NCBI RefSeq assembly: GCF_011395035.1
Contig: NZ_CP024770.1
Location: 248,001 to 312,000, forward strand
Source of the DNA: Pantoea cypripedii
GTDB taxonomy: Bacteria; Pseudomonadota; Gammaproteobacteria; Enterobacterales; Enterobacteriaceae
Reading direction: 5' to 3'
DNA length: 64,000 nucleotides
Under the pieces are notes generated by a model. The model was not told the DNA's origin, did not search any database, and worked only from the letters and a program-made list of their open reading frames with translations. Both the position numbers and the translations under genes were made by a program. Positions 1 through 9,736 of the stretch are shown one piece after another (within the stretch, counting starts at the first letter, position 1; each line of letters opens with the position of its first letter).

Positions 1-3000
1 CTGGATAACCGGGGAAACTTTTCTTCAATGCTCTCCCCCATGGCAATATATTTTATATTATTTACTGTTTCAGACCTCGTCAGGCCGGAACCTGAACCAT
101 ACAAGAACATACCGATGATGCTTTCACGTTTAAAAATATATCTACTATATTTATTGCTATATTGACCACGGTGCTGACTATAGTTTTTCTTCGCCTTATT
201 AAAGGCGGCTAATTTGCTGGCAAAAATGCTGGCTAAATTAATCAGGAAGTTAGCTTTTGTTTTAAAACTATCAATATTATTTCTGGTCAGGGCATGATCG
301 CTACCAGGAAGTTCGAAAACCTGAAGAATATTAGCAAGACCTTTCCTGACGTTGATGTCCCTTTGTAAAAAATCAACATAAGATTTTATTGCCGGATCCA
401 GAGGGGGATTAATGAAATTCGTTGCGCCAGAGGCTATGTCATCGATAAATCCTATCAGTGATTGATAGTTCTCACGTCCTGCTTCGTTTACTGGCAGCGT
501 GTCGAGATAATTTTTTAACGCCTGAAAACAGGCTTCTTTTTTGGTTTCATTCGCCTGCCAGATAATGTCTATCTTTAACTCCTTTTCGGTTGTTAACTGC
601 ATCAGGCTCTTACGATGCTGATAAAGTGCGATCAACTGTTCTCTTCGTTTTCTGTCCGAAATGCGTTGCAGGCCATAACGCCCGTATACATCAACGGAGC
701 TGCTGCTGGAAGGTTCATTATCGATACTACGCTTGATTCTTTCTGCCATGGCAGGAAATAACGTTGGCTCCCAGGGTACAAACTCTCCTGCCTCATTGAC
801 TTCCCGCAAATAAATATTGCCATCCTGATCTTTTACCTCAATGACAAGCCGGTTATCATTGAAGACCGACACATAGAGATTCTCTCCCGGTGTCATGTTT
901 ACCGGCATCACCAGCTGGCAACTTCCATCCTCATCTGTTACGGTGTGATTAGCTTGTCGCTTGCCTACTTTTATATAATTATTAGCAACTACGTTCAGAT
1001 TACCTGACTCATCTCTGGTTACACTTACAATCCGGTCAGAAGGTGCGCCAGCAGGAATACGATAATAAATCTCTCCCGAACTGGCTACGGACTCACTTTC
1101 CACTTCATAATAAATTTCTTCTTCACCATATTTGTAGGTTAAATAATCTTTTCCCTCAGCACGCTGGGTTATCTCCGTTGCGTAGCCCGCCAGATTATCT
1201 AACTCAATTTTACTGTTTTGTTGCGGTCTGAATTCAGCAGTAGATAATGAGGACCAACAGGGTTTAACTGGCCGCCTGAGATAGGGTAATAATCCTGCAT
1301 GTGCATAAACTTTGTTTAATGTTGCGAAAAGATTGAATTTAGCAACCTCTCTGTCTTCCCACTTGAAGATCTCCTCATCATTCAGATCCTGGGGATTATC
1401 TGTCTGAGTCCCTGTTTTGCCCTGTTTAATATACGTCAAAACTTTACCGACAACCGTTTCGCCAACAGTCATCAACAGGTGTTCCTCTTCTTCTCCGGGG
1501 AGCAACGTTTCCAGACACATCGCCCCTGTTCCAGCCAGCTCCAGGAAACGATAGTGCTTATCTGGTGAAAAAATATCATCCAGTAATTCCTCACAATGAC
1601 GATAGTTGGTCCAGCCAATAATCGAGTCAACAATGCGCCATAATTTATAGAGTGCTTGTCCCTCTGAGGTTGTTGGAACACTTGAGGTTGCCGTGGTGGT
1701 TAAAGCAGCTTCGTTTTCCCCTATCCGCAACACAATCTCTTCAGCCATAAGTTGATTCCACAATCCCCCATGATGATCACGGTAGGAAAGCAGCTTTTCC
1801 GTAAGAGTTAACTGATGATCGGGTACTGAATTAACGTTACTAAACAGAATATTGGTTAGTGCGCGCTTTAGTTCAGCTGGGTTGCGAGTGATATCAATAA
1901 CGTCCCGTTCTGTAGCATCACTTATCCTGAGAAAGGGCGAAACCAGGTAGGTCTGTTCACCAACCTTAACAATAATACCGAGACAGGGTTTATGAGCAGG
2001 ATGATCTCCCGGTCTCGATATCTCGATCAATTTAATCATTAACGACTGAGGAAAGTGTTGCGCCAGTTGTTCCTGGGCTGGCTGTGGCAGGGACAGCAAA
2101 GCACTGGCATAAAATTGCCGACTTGCTTCATCAAAAGCCTCTTTTGCACTGCTCAACGTAACAGGCTCCACATCCTGCGGCTGTCTCAGAAGTTTATCCA
2201 GTGCCCGTCGTGACCGGGTAAACTCCAGCAGCACGAATAAACGGCGTGCTTCCTGTCGCAACGTGCTTTTGATGCGGTCTTCTCCCGCAGCATTACCAAG
2301 ATAGAGAGTCTGACCTAACATCTCGCGCAGCGTAGCAAAAGGCTGCGATAACAACAGGTGTTGGGCAATTTGCAGCACACTCGATAATCGGATGGTTTTG
2401 CATTGACTTTCTGCGACAACCGCAGCCGCCAGAGATAATCTGATACCCTGACCATCAAAACAACGTTTATCCTGTAACGAGGAATTGGATGCCAATTTCA
2501 GGATGGGGTAATCCTTCTGCAACCGTGCCGTTAATAACGCACGAAGACGCGCAATATCGCCCGCAGAAATTTCTGCATGCTGCTGACCTAACTGGCGGAA
2601 AAAAAGGTCTTTTTGCTGTTCAACCAACGTGAAAAATTCATGTACCGAAATATCAGGAACGCCGGTAGCTGAAACTTGCAGCTGAGAATTTATTTTGGTG
2701 TTAATCGCGGCAAAACCGGCAAAGTCCTCTGGCTTTTGCCAGAACAGGCTATCAAGAGTAGGTAATACCATTTCAGCCAGTAGTGCCATGCGGGTCAACA
2801 ACTCGCCACCACTGAGTATGGGTAATCCCTCATAGAAACCGCTGCGGAAATCATTCTGGAGAATAGCAAACTCAGTTTGGTCCAGCGCAGAAGGGGGAAT
2901 AAGTACCTTATCCAGCACCTGCAACACCATTTTTATTCGGTCTGACAGACTTGAATCGTTTTTATCCCTTAACAACGGATCCAGGCCGATTTCACGTAAC

Positions 3001-4589
3001 GATTGCTTGCTGCTACGTAAGGCATAAAAACGTTCAAATGCCGCTTCAATCTGTTCTGCAGGTGCTTCTGTGATGACTTTGAACCAATGATCAACGGCTT
3101 TTGCCGCGCTGCGTGCATCTGTGAGTAAAGCTGGAACCGTAGTCAGAGGCTGATTTTCTATGGAAAGTAGATCGTACTGATTCGCTCGGGGAATAACCAG
3201 GGCAGGATGACGCTGCACCGAAACATCACGCTTATACCAGTTATGCCCAAAGCGATTGAAGTTTATTCCATTGGGTAGACCTTCCACACCTAACCAACGC
3301 TGTGGCAAGGAAACCAGTTGATCGAGCCAGGTCAACCAATGCATTGGTGAAGGATCGGAGAGTAAACCAGCAGATACGTGAGATTCAGCAGTGATGGCTG
3401 TAGAGGGCTGCAACCGGGACAGAGGTGCAGCCGGAGCAGAAGTGGAAGTTAATGCAGGCCTATTACCCGGATGAAATAACGAGGAAAATGAAGTAGCCTG
3501 ACCGGCACTACGTAGATTTAATGACAGGAAGTTTGTCCCGGAATTAACCACATGCAGTAAGGTATTATTATTTTCCGCAGTGCCATATCCTCTGCCAATG
3601 CCCCTGGTCAGACCGGCAGTGACATTCATCATCCCGGATATTTCCATTCCTGCAGGGCATTGAGGAAGGAACAACAACGTTTCGCTTTCAGGAGCCAGGC
3701 GCAATAACGTGCTGGATTGCGGCAAGGTACTCAGCACCGCAGCGTATGGCAGGTTGATGTCTGCTGAATGTGGTGCTGTGGGAGCTGTAGCTACTGGATC
3801 CGGGATCGTTGCAGTTGGTTCACAGCCGAACTTAATGAGCAGACGCGACATCAGTTCGCTGCTGAAAAAATGCTGAGCAAAATGGCTGGTAAGATACTTC
3901 AGCAGGATTTCTTTCGTATATGCGCCAGGATTTATGACGTTGGCTTGTATGAACCAGGTTTCCAGCTGATCAAATGCCCGCGTATTCAACTGTAATGGCT
4001 CTGCCCCTCCCCCAGACAACAGCGTAAGGAAACGCAGAAATTCCGCTGAGAGCTGTGATTCCTCAGTCTTCGCAGCGATATACAGCTGTGAAAGCTGTGC
4101 GCGTACTCCTGGTTGAGACAACACAAGCTGCGCCCCGACCACATCAATGGCTGGCAGGTATTGTTCGTTTGATGTCGCTTGCTGGTGATCTTTCTGTCGA
4201 AAATCGCTCTCACCAAGCAGCTTTAGAATCGGCCTTTCCAGCAGCTCCTCCGCTAACACGCTCATTAGCGGCTCAACATGTTGCTGAAGTACTTCTGCTA
4301 ATCTCTGGTCTGGCTCACGGAACCATGATTGCAATAGTACAATTTGTTCTGGAGTGATCAGTATCTTATTCGCTCGCTGGTTGAGAATATTTGCAGCTCT
4401 GGGAATGAAATCCATTAACAACGAAGCCAGCCATGAAGCGGAATACCTGACGGCACACGTCAGTGGATAATGGCATGCATACTCAATTTTTCGTATTGCT
4501 GAAATAAAATCATTGGCAACCGTAATAATGGAGAGTACTGGCTTGTTATACAGAGATGGATTTGAAGCAACAGGCACATTATCAATCAT
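1..4589 (-). CDS. giant protein of unknown function, 5' part only (runs off the left edge)
   Basis: An uninterrupted minus-strand reading frame starts with ATG at 4587-4589, preceded by a very strong ribosome binding site (AGGGAGGTGATATA), and stays open to the window edge: at least 1,529 codons with no stop seen on reading through. It begins MIDNVPVASN. I see no signal peptide and no long membrane segment near the start. The sequence is largely helical in character, with a more beta-rich stretch near residues 1140-1280 (YKYGEEEIYYEVE, then SCQLVMPVN) and a polyserine patch (EPSSSSSVDVYG). I do not recognise the family. It lies at the far end of the T3SS-linked gene run and is much longer than ordinary house-keeping proteins, so a large secreted effector or toxin is possible, but that rests only on size and context. 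The C-terminus, where a toxin would carry its active domain, is outside the window. Confidence 0.75.
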   Translation of the reverse strand, partial: MIDNVPVASNPSLYNKPVLSIITVANDFISAIRKIEYACHYPLTCAVRYSASWLASLLMDFIPRAANILNQRANKILITPEQIVLLQSWFREPDQRLAEVLQQHVEPLMSVLAEELLERPILKLLGESDFRQKDHQQATSNEQYLPAIDVVGAQLVLSQPGVRAQLSQLYIAAKTEESQLSAEFLRFLTLLSGGGAEPLQLNTRAFDQLETWFIQANVINPGAYTKEILLKYLTSHFAQHFFSSELMSRLLIKFGCEPTATIPDPVATAPTAPHSADINLPYAAVLSTLPQSSTLLRLAPESETLLFLPQCPAGMEISGMMNVTAGLTRGIGRGYGTAENNNTLLHVVNSGTNFLSLNLRSAGQATSFSSLFHPGNRPALTSTSAPAAPLSRLQPSTAITAESHVSAGLLSDPSPMHWLTWLDQLVSLPQRWLGVEGLPNGINFNRFGHNWYKRDVSVQRHPALVIPRANQYDLLSIENQPLTTVPALLTDARSAAKAVDHWFKVITEAPAEQIEAAFERFYALRSSKQSLREIGLDPLLRDKNDSSLSDRIKMVLQVLDKVLIPPSALDQTEFAILQNDFRSGFYEGLPILSGGELLTRMALLAEMVLPTLDSLFWQKPEDFAGFAAINTKINSQLQVSATGVPDISVHEFFTLVEQQKDLFFRQLGQQHAEISAGDIARLRALLTARLQKDYPILKLASNSSLQDKRCFDGQGIRLSLAAAVVAESQCKTIRLSSVLQIAQHLLLSQPFATLREMLGQTLYLGNAAGEDRIKSTLRQEARRLFVLLEFTRSRRALDKLLRQPQDVEPVTLSSAKEAFDEASRQFYASALLSLPQPAQEQLAQHFPQSLMIKLIEISRPGDHPAHKPCLGIIVKVGEQTYLVSPFLRISDATERDVIDITRNPAELKRALTNILFSNVNSVPDHQLTLTEKLLSYRDHHGGLWNQLMAEEIVLRIGENEAALTTTATSSVPTTSEGQALYKLWRIVDSIIGWTNYRHCEELLDDIFSPDKHYRFLELAGTGAMCLETLLPGEEEEHLLMTVGETVVGKVLTYIKQGKTGTQTDNPQDLNDEEIFKWEDREVAKFNLFATLNKVYAHAGLLPYLRRPVKPCWSSLSTAEFRPQQNSKIELDNLAGYATEITQRAEGKDYLTYKYGEEEIYYEVESESVASSGEIYYRIPAGAPSDRIVSVTRDESGNLNVVANNYIKVGKRQANHTVTDEDGSCQLVMPVNMTPGENLYVSVFNDNRLVIEVKDQDGNIYLREVNEAGEFVPWEPTLFPAMAERIKRSIDNEPSSSSSVDVYGRYGLQRISDRKRREQLIALYQHRKSLMQLTTEKELKIDIIWQANETKKEACFQALKNYLDTLPVNEAGRENYQSLIGFIDDIASGATNFINPPLDPAIKSYVDFLQRDINVRKGLANILQVFELPGSDHALTRNNIDSFKTKANFLINLASIFASKLAAFNKAKKNYSQHRGQYSNKYSRYIFKRESIIGMFLYGSGSGLTRSETVNNIKYIAMGESIEEKFPRLS

Positions 4590-4881
4590 TATATCACCTC
4601 CCTAAAAGAGCCTGTCAAAAGCGTAGACTAAGCTTTTTTAGCGGCCGAAAGTTGAAGTGTGATTAATTAATGAAAATTACCCGAAGTGGCGTTGATAACT
4701 GATTTCAATCCAGGCCGAGCTAAAATGAATAACAGCAATGAACCTATCAGATGATGCATGTAAACTTATTTAATTTCCGCCCCGACCTGATTTTTTTATG
4801 AAACTGTTCTGAGTCAAGCAAGAAGTCACAATTATGTGCAGCTAATAGACTAACATCAATCAGACACTAACAGGAGACAAA

Positions 4882-5508
4882 ATGGACATATCATTAGGGT
4901 ACGCGTGCAGAAGCAATTGCAACTTCGAGATATCAGACCAAAAGGAGATTTCACAGGATCCTTTTTTAAAGGACCATTTCATTGTGGGAAATGCCAACCT
5001 TTCAATATCATCTAATACTACCGATACAAAAGCCAGCATACATCACCATTTAACTGTCAGAAATGGAAATACACTCATAACCAATGCAGTAATCGCGGAG
5101 GGATGCCGCCTGTTCTTAAATGGCGAGAGAACAATGATACGAAATACCATTGTATTTGGTACCATCTTCATGGCTAACGGAGGGACAGTCGAAGAGACCA
5201 GCCAACAGGGGAATGGTCATATATTTATGGCAGGAACGGCGAATTTGAAAGGGGCACAAATAGAGACGTTATTGCTGAAAAGCATAAAGCACGCTCGCTT
5301 TGAAGATATCAGCAAAGTAAAATATCTGTGTATCTATAGAGATCCGTTGAAAACAAACTTTTACTTGCAGGCAGAGTTAAAAAGTGGCAACCAGGTGCAT
5401 TTAACTGATCATTCCCACGGTAAGCAAAAAGATCCGGGTTATTCCCCCCTCATAATGATTGAAACCAGCCATCAGCAGGACCGCCATTCCTGGCACGAGA
5501 CAACCTGA
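4882..5508 (+). CDS. small protein with beta-helix-like repeats, unknown function
   Basis: This 208-residue protein starts with ATG at 4882 behind AGGAG (AACAGGAGACAAAATG). It lies divergently from the giant gene to its left, with a 292-base AT-rich gap. The middle (about residues 60-140) has short repeating beta-strand rungs: NGNTLITNAVIAEGC, NGERTMIRNTIVFG, NGGTVEETSQQGNG and AGTANLKGAQIETL. This Gly/Asn-rich turn pattern resembles right-handed beta-helix passengers of the AIDA type. There is no signal peptide and no translocator barrel, so it is not itself an autotransporter. I do not recognise a family. Given its position beside T3SS-linked genes it could be a secreted protein or a chaperone-independent accessory factor; both are guesses. 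Confidence 0.6.
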   Translation: MDISLGYACRSNCNFEISDQKEISQDPFLKDHFIVGNANLSISSNTTDTKASIHHHLTVRNGNTLITNAVIAEGCRLFLNGERTMIRNTIVFGTIFMANGGTVEETSQQGNGHIFMAGTANLKGAQIETLLLKSIKHARFEDISKVKYLCIYRDPLKTNFYLQAELKSGNQVHLTDHSHGKQKDPGYSPLIMIETSHQQDRHSWHETT

Positions 5509-5541
5509 CGGAAATATTGCAACGCATAGTCGATATTGATA

Positions 5542-5826
5542 TTAATCCATATACATGGCTCCATATAATTCCTGTTTGCGTTGGAAGTTGGAATCAAGTT
5601 GTTTTGCATATTCAAGAGCTTCATGCAATTTTATTAGCTGCTTAAACCCGGTAATGAAGCTCTCAATATGATTTTCTGTCGCTGGTGTCACGGGTTCCAG
5701 TGTTGGCATATCATCACTATTCAAAACAGATAAGATATCATTAGTAAGGGTAACAAGTTCATTTGTATCATTATTCGACGTTAACATATCACACTGCATC
5801 ATTGCTACGGCATTGTTTGATATCAT
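5542..5826 (-). CDS. small acidic protein, unknown
   Basis: A 94-residue frame with ATG at 5826 and stop at 5542, convergent with the gene to its left. The protein is acidic and helix-forming in its second half (residues about 50-94), with no signal peptide or membrane segment. The ribosome binding site is weak (ATGAGTATGTAAATG). It sits downstream of other short minus-strand genes of the same AT-rich character (6064-7023). Small acidic helical proteins next to T3SS effectors are often chaperones, but I see no chaperone motif, so the function is open. It could also be spurious. Confidence 0.4.
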   Translation of the reverse strand: MISNNAVAMMQCDMLTSNNDTNELVTLTNDILSVLNSDDMPTLEPVTPATENHIESFITGFKQLIKLHEALEYAKQLDSNFQRKQELYGAMYMD

Positions 5827-5905
5827 TTACATACTCATCTTGCGATTACTTGTAATTTCATAGAGCCTGGGGGTGTTATTATTATAAACATTTCACGCTG
5901 GGTTC

Positions 5906-6031
5906 ATGGATGAAATCAAAACAGTTTATTCTATTTATAAAAATATACCCGATGAAGATGTTTTATCTGTTTTTATAAATCTCAGGAGAATTTATGATGA
6001 AGAAAAAAGAAATCATTTTATCATCGGGTAG
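5906..6031 (+). CDS. possible 41-residue ORF or gene remnant
   Basis: A short plus-strand frame (ATG at 5906, TAG at 6029-6031) begins MDEIKTVYSIYKNIPDED and ends RRIYDEEKRNHFIIG. No ribosome binding site is convincing. The composition looks protein-like, so it may be the remnant of a longer gene. It fills the gap between two minus-strand genes. Weak call. Confidence 0.2.
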   Translation: MDEIKTVYSIYKNIPDEDVLSVFINLRRIYDEEKRNHFIIG

Positions 6032-6063
6032 ATATAAAATTCTGACCAGGCAAATGGTGTATT

Positions 6064-7023
6064 TTATTGTGGGTCACCTAAAGTACCATATATGTCATTT
6101 TTTACCATGTAACTGTCAACAGATTCGCTTAAGATCGTTGCAATACAATTGAAATTGTCAAGTTTTTCCTGAAAACTTTTGATGGCGAAGTCACAATTTT
6201 CAATTGCTAGCCTGGCGGATTTACATTGACTATCAAAATGGTTCCTGTCTATTTCCACTGATGATTTTTGTTTCTCAATAAGTGATAAGAATCCAGTCAA
6301 ATCGCGGTTAATGTCATCCAGCCTCATTAAGTTTCTGCTAAGGTCACTCATGGCATGAGTTAATGATAATCCATTTTCACTCATCTGATTAAATTTTTCC
6401 ATTGCCAGTACATATTTCTGTCTCGCCCGGAATTTAAGAAGTTTATTGCGGACTTCGTTTACATACTCACTGGCCATCTTACATCTGTTTTTAAAAAGTC
6501 TACGGTCCACCCTCATTTCTACCTTAAGTGTCTTAATTCCCTTTTGAATGGTTTCATTGAACTCTGTGCTGTTGTTTCCTTCAGCGAAGACAGCAATCCT
6601 GGATAGAACGCTGAGAGCGGGCATCTTATTCGTATCCATGATCAATAATAGATCATGGTTACAGTTATAAAGCTCATTAATGAAATTTTTTATATCATCA
6701 TTTTTCAATTCCCCAGAACGCGATTTCTCTCTCAGGTTAAATGGAAGTTTTTCTATCTCTAGTAACGTAGCAGAACACATATCCCTGATTGCGTTCCGAC
6801 CGAACTCTGATAATCTGGTGGGAACCCCGTTTTCTGCCTCATTAAACAATCTTGAAAATGCGATACTATTGACATTATGGCTGCGATTGAAATTAGTTGT
6901 CAGACTAAATCTACCCGTATTGAATATTTGCCTTATGCCTTTGGCCATCGCAGAGAATGGTCTGTTGATATTATTTACTACAGGTTGTATCACTCCTGTC
7001 ATTGCCCTGGATATGGTAGTCAT
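6064..7023 (-). CDS. helical protein of unknown function, candidate secreted factor
   Basis: This 319-residue protein starts at 7023 behind AAAGGAACGCTGTT. It is strongly helical with several heptad-like stretches (residues about 150-300), many Asn/Lys/Glu residues, no signal peptide and no long hydrophobic segment. It ends YGTLGDPQ. It lies 27 bases downstream of the signal-peptide protein at 7051-9039 and may share its transcript. No catalytic motif is visible. The N-terminus (TTISRAMTGVIQPVVNN) is Ser/Thr/Asn-rich, as in many T3SS substrates, but that is a weak sign. The family was not recognised. Confidence 0.65.
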   Translation of the reverse strand: MTTISRAMTGVIQPVVNNINRPFSAMAKGIRQIFNTGRFSLTTNFNRSHNVNSIAFSRLFNEAENGVPTRLSEFGRNAIRDMCSATLLEIEKLPFNLREKSRSGELKNDDIKNFINELYNCNHDLLLIMDTNKMPALSVLSRIAVFAEGNNSTEFNETIQKGIKTLKVEMRVDRRLFKNRCKMASEYVNEVRNKLLKFRARQKYVLAMEKFNQMSENGLSLTHAMSDLSRNLMRLDDINRDLTGFLSLIEKQKSSVEIDRNHFDSQCKSARLAIENCDFAIKSFQEKLDNFNCIATILSESVDSYMVKNDIYGTLGDPQ

Positions 7024-7050
7024 AACAGCGTTCCTTTTATTAAAGTTGCT

Positions 7051-9039
7051 TTAAGGACAGCGACCTTGCTGGTAGCTGAAACCAAAATATTTATTCTGAT
7101 CATTCCCATCAATTTTGTGATATAACCACAATCGATTACGAAATTTGCTAAAGAGAGGAACAGGATTATTATTAATAATCTCCCCTGCTGCTATCTCTTT
7201 GTTGGCTGAACTTTGGTTAATCGCATTGGCGAGGTCATAAGACCAGCGATATATATTATCAGTATTGAGGTGTGACAACGTGATGTATTCACTTCCCCCC
7301 TTACGTCTGTCAAGTTTCAGACAAACGTGGTCAATCAGATATCCTCCTTCTGGCTGATTTATTATCATAAAATCAGCCACCGGATTAATAAGCCATTTCG
7401 TTGTTTGTAGCGGTGTACTTTTATCCACTTCAGGCACTGACAGAGATACCGTCCAACCTTGTTTCTTCAGATTGTTTGGAAGCCACAATAGGTTATCGTC
7501 AGGCCCGACGACCGGATGAATATGTCCGTCTTTACTTCTCCCTCCAGCCTGCACAAATCCCTGTTGAGCGTTGATTTTTGCTGCCACAGCCATCGGCCAC
7601 GATCCTGAACTGAGCATCTTTTGATCCGCACTGCCAGGTAACATATCGCCCTGCTGTCTGAGCCGCTTACGCTCGTCTCTTACTTGCCAGCTTATTTTAT
7701 AGTAATCCTCACCAGGCATGAGTGAGTTGCCTTCAATGATACCTGCTGCCAGTTCTCTGTGATTCTCCAACTGCATCACTGGTTCTGCAAGGTGGAACAG
7801 ATTCAGCTCACCACTTACCAAAGTATAAAGACGACCATGTTGTAAGATCATTGACTGTAATTTTCCAGCACTGGCTTTGCGGAAAATGATGTCACTCTTT
7901 TGACTGGCCGGATCAAATCGCCATATACCCCATTCTCGCCCGTTGTCGATAGTATTAATCGCGGCCAGAGTGTGAAAAAAGCTGTATCCAAACCCAGTAA
8001 CCGGGTCAAATACTGGTTTCGAGACTTCCACACTTGTTGAATGGTTATTAAGCCTCCTTAGCGGAAATTCAATAAACCCTTCTGTCTCGCCATTATCAGC
8101 GCGCAGGACATGCAGTCCCGGCAAAGGTAAGCGTTGTTCTGGTACTGCTTTGGCGGCAGCATACAGTAAGCCCGTAGGGGATAGTGCTACCTCATATGGC
8201 AACGCTGTGCCCCCTTTTTGCGAAGGACTCATTTCCCAGTCATCAGAGTTGCTATCGACTGTAAAGGGGTTAAATCGGTGTATAAATGCAGCCTTTGGCT
8301 GGCCCGAAAGTCTAACGCTATAGATATCACCGTTGTTGTCGATGACCGAAGAAAGGTAGCTGTGATAATTTTCAATTTTATCAGTGCGGATAATACTAAA
8401 ATCAACTAATGAAATAATCCGATTGCTACTCTCCCCCATTAAATAAAGCTGTGTTTTGTCTGGGCTGATAAAACTTCCTCTGTAATTACTATCGATAAGT
8501 TTAGATATTTTCTTACCTGATGAATCCAGAGCAATCTTCTCCAGCACAGTATTACCGCGAACATGATTATTTCTGCGGGATAGGATATAGAGAGCATCTC
8601 TGCTATCACTGAGAAATGCCTTTTCAGGATCAATTCGACTGTTACTTTTATAGATTATCCTGGGAGATAAATGATCACCCTCAGGTGATAAAGAAAAAAC
8701 CAGACCACTATTCTGGCTACTTAATGGAAGATAAAATACCCCATTATATCCTGAAACAACATCAGCCGGACAATCCAGTACTTCACCTGGTTCTCTTAGA
8801 TCACCCTGAGATTCAGACATAAGGTTCGCATTAATCACACGGTACGCCAACATGCCATTCATTCGTGGTTCAATTGTTAGAACATCACCATTTGCCGACA
8901 GTGTCAGATAACAGATATTCTCACCAATAATTGAACGTTGAACCATAATATTTGCGGCATAAGTTAGTTTACTCATTGCAGACAGGAAAAAGAACAAAAA
9001 GACGATAAAAATTAAGCGTAGAAACATAACAGGAACCAT
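7051..9039 (-). CDS. exported protein with beta-propeller-like repeats, unknown
   Basis: I place the start at the ATG at 9037-9039 because GGAG lies five bases upstream (GTGGAGTGGGCATG). A GTG two codons earlier overlaps that site, and a third in-frame ATG lies four codons later. The protein is 662 residues with a clear Sec signal peptide (MFLRLIFIVFLFFFLSAM, cleavage after about YAA). The mature part has short repeated beta-rich segments of the type seen in propeller proteins (GDVLTIEP, GVFYLPLSS, ALYILSRR, TQLYLMGES, GDIYSVRLSG, GLLYAAAK, GRLYTLVSGEL). The last 200 residues differ and contain several Trp and paired Cys. It is probably periplasmic or surface-exposed. No family is recognised; it is co-oriented with the T3SS run but separated from it by another unknown gene. 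Confidence 0.7.
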   Translation of the reverse strand: MVPVMFLRLIFIVFLFFFLSAMSKLTYAANIMVQRSIIGENICYLTLSANGDVLTIEPRMNGMLAYRVINANLMSESQGDLREPGEVLDCPADVVSGYNGVFYLPLSSQNSGLVFSLSPEGDHLSPRIIYKSNSRIDPEKAFLSDSRDALYILSRRNNHVRGNTVLEKIALDSSGKKISKLIDSNYRGSFISPDKTQLYLMGESSNRIISLVDFSIIRTDKIENYHSYLSSVIDNNGDIYSVRLSGQPKAAFIHRFNPFTVDSNSDDWEMSPSQKGGTALPYEVALSPTGLLYAAAKAVPEQRLPLPGLHVLRADNGETEGFIEFPLRRLNNHSTSVEVSKPVFDPVTGFGYSFFHTLAAINTIDNGREWGIWRFDPASQKSDIIFRKASAGKLQSMILQHGRLYTLVSGELNLFHLAEPVMQLENHRELAAGIIEGNSLMPGEDYYKISWQVRDERKRLRQQGDMLPGSADQKMLSSGSWPMAVAAKINAQQGFVQAGGRSKDGHIHPVVGPDDNLLWLPNNLKKQGWTVSLSVPEVDKSTPLQTTKWLINPVADFMIINQPEGGYLIDHVCLKLDRRKGGSEYITLSHLNTDNIYRWSYDLANAINQSSANKEIAAGEIINNNPVPLFSKFRNRLWLYHKIDGNDQNKYFGFSYQQGRCP

Positions 9040-9152
9040 GCCCACTCCACATTAGTTAAAGCAGCCGGATCAATTAAGGACTACGGGAAATCTGTTACAT
9101 TCCCCGCAGTCGGTACGATTATACGTTTTATAGATCGCAGTGATTAATATTT

Positions 9153-9626
9153 TTACCACGTTGGCGGATATGAGAGACAGATGGGTACCGGTGTCGTCGT
9201 ATGATCTTTGCCATATTCCGCAACAAAATAGTCAATAACCGGGTTTTCGTTTGCCGAATAAATGAAAAAGCACATCACCACGTTATCGTCAACGATATCA
9301 TAGGCCTTAAGCTCGGCATGGTCTCCATAGTGGTGAGCAAAACCCACTTTGTCTCCTTTGATGTCAGTATAACATGGTCTTCGTTTCGCCATTTCACGAT
9401 TACCTTTCCAGATTAATCGTGTTCCTGATCGCGTGCGGAAACGAATGGTCTCTTTTAAATGTGAATAGCGAGGGAATACGGCATCCCCTTTCTTATCTTT
9501 GAATTTCATTTTCACCAGTACGGGCCCCTGGTGCAAACCATCTGGAATAATAAACTTTATTGCTGCATCGCGTTTATCAGCCAGCTCCATAGAAAACTCC
9601 GTCAGATGATATTTTTCATCATTCAT
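9153..9626 (-). CDS. unknown 157-residue protein
   Basis: The frame starts with ATG at 9626 behind GAGGAAGTGTT and ends at 9153. The protein has no signal peptide or membrane segment. It is basic in the middle (RFRTRSGTRLIWKGNREM) with a beta-rich C-terminus ending LSYPPTW. It lies 110 bases after the SctB-type translocator gene in the same direction, so it may be the last T3SS-linked gene of the operon or a separate effector. Family not recognised. Confidence 0.6.
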   Translation of the reverse strand: MNDEKYHLTEFSMELADKRDAAIKFIIPDGLHQGPVLVKMKFKDKKGDAVFPRYSHLKETIRFRTRSGTRLIWKGNREMAKRRPCYTDIKGDKVGFAHHYGDHAELKAYDIVDDNVVMCFFIYSANENPVIDYFVAEYGKDHTTTPVPICLSYPPTW

Positions 9627-9736
9627 AACACTTCCTCCACGTCATTATTTTGATCAATGAACATTCAGGGTCATAAAAAGAAGACATGCGCCACAGAAAG
9701 TGGCGCATAAATATAATAAAAGGACAAAGAAACTGA

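Noticed and set aside
3768..4357. Short frames on both strands inside the giant gene
   Set aside because: They overlap an uninterrupted 1,529-codon frame that has a strong ribosome binding site.
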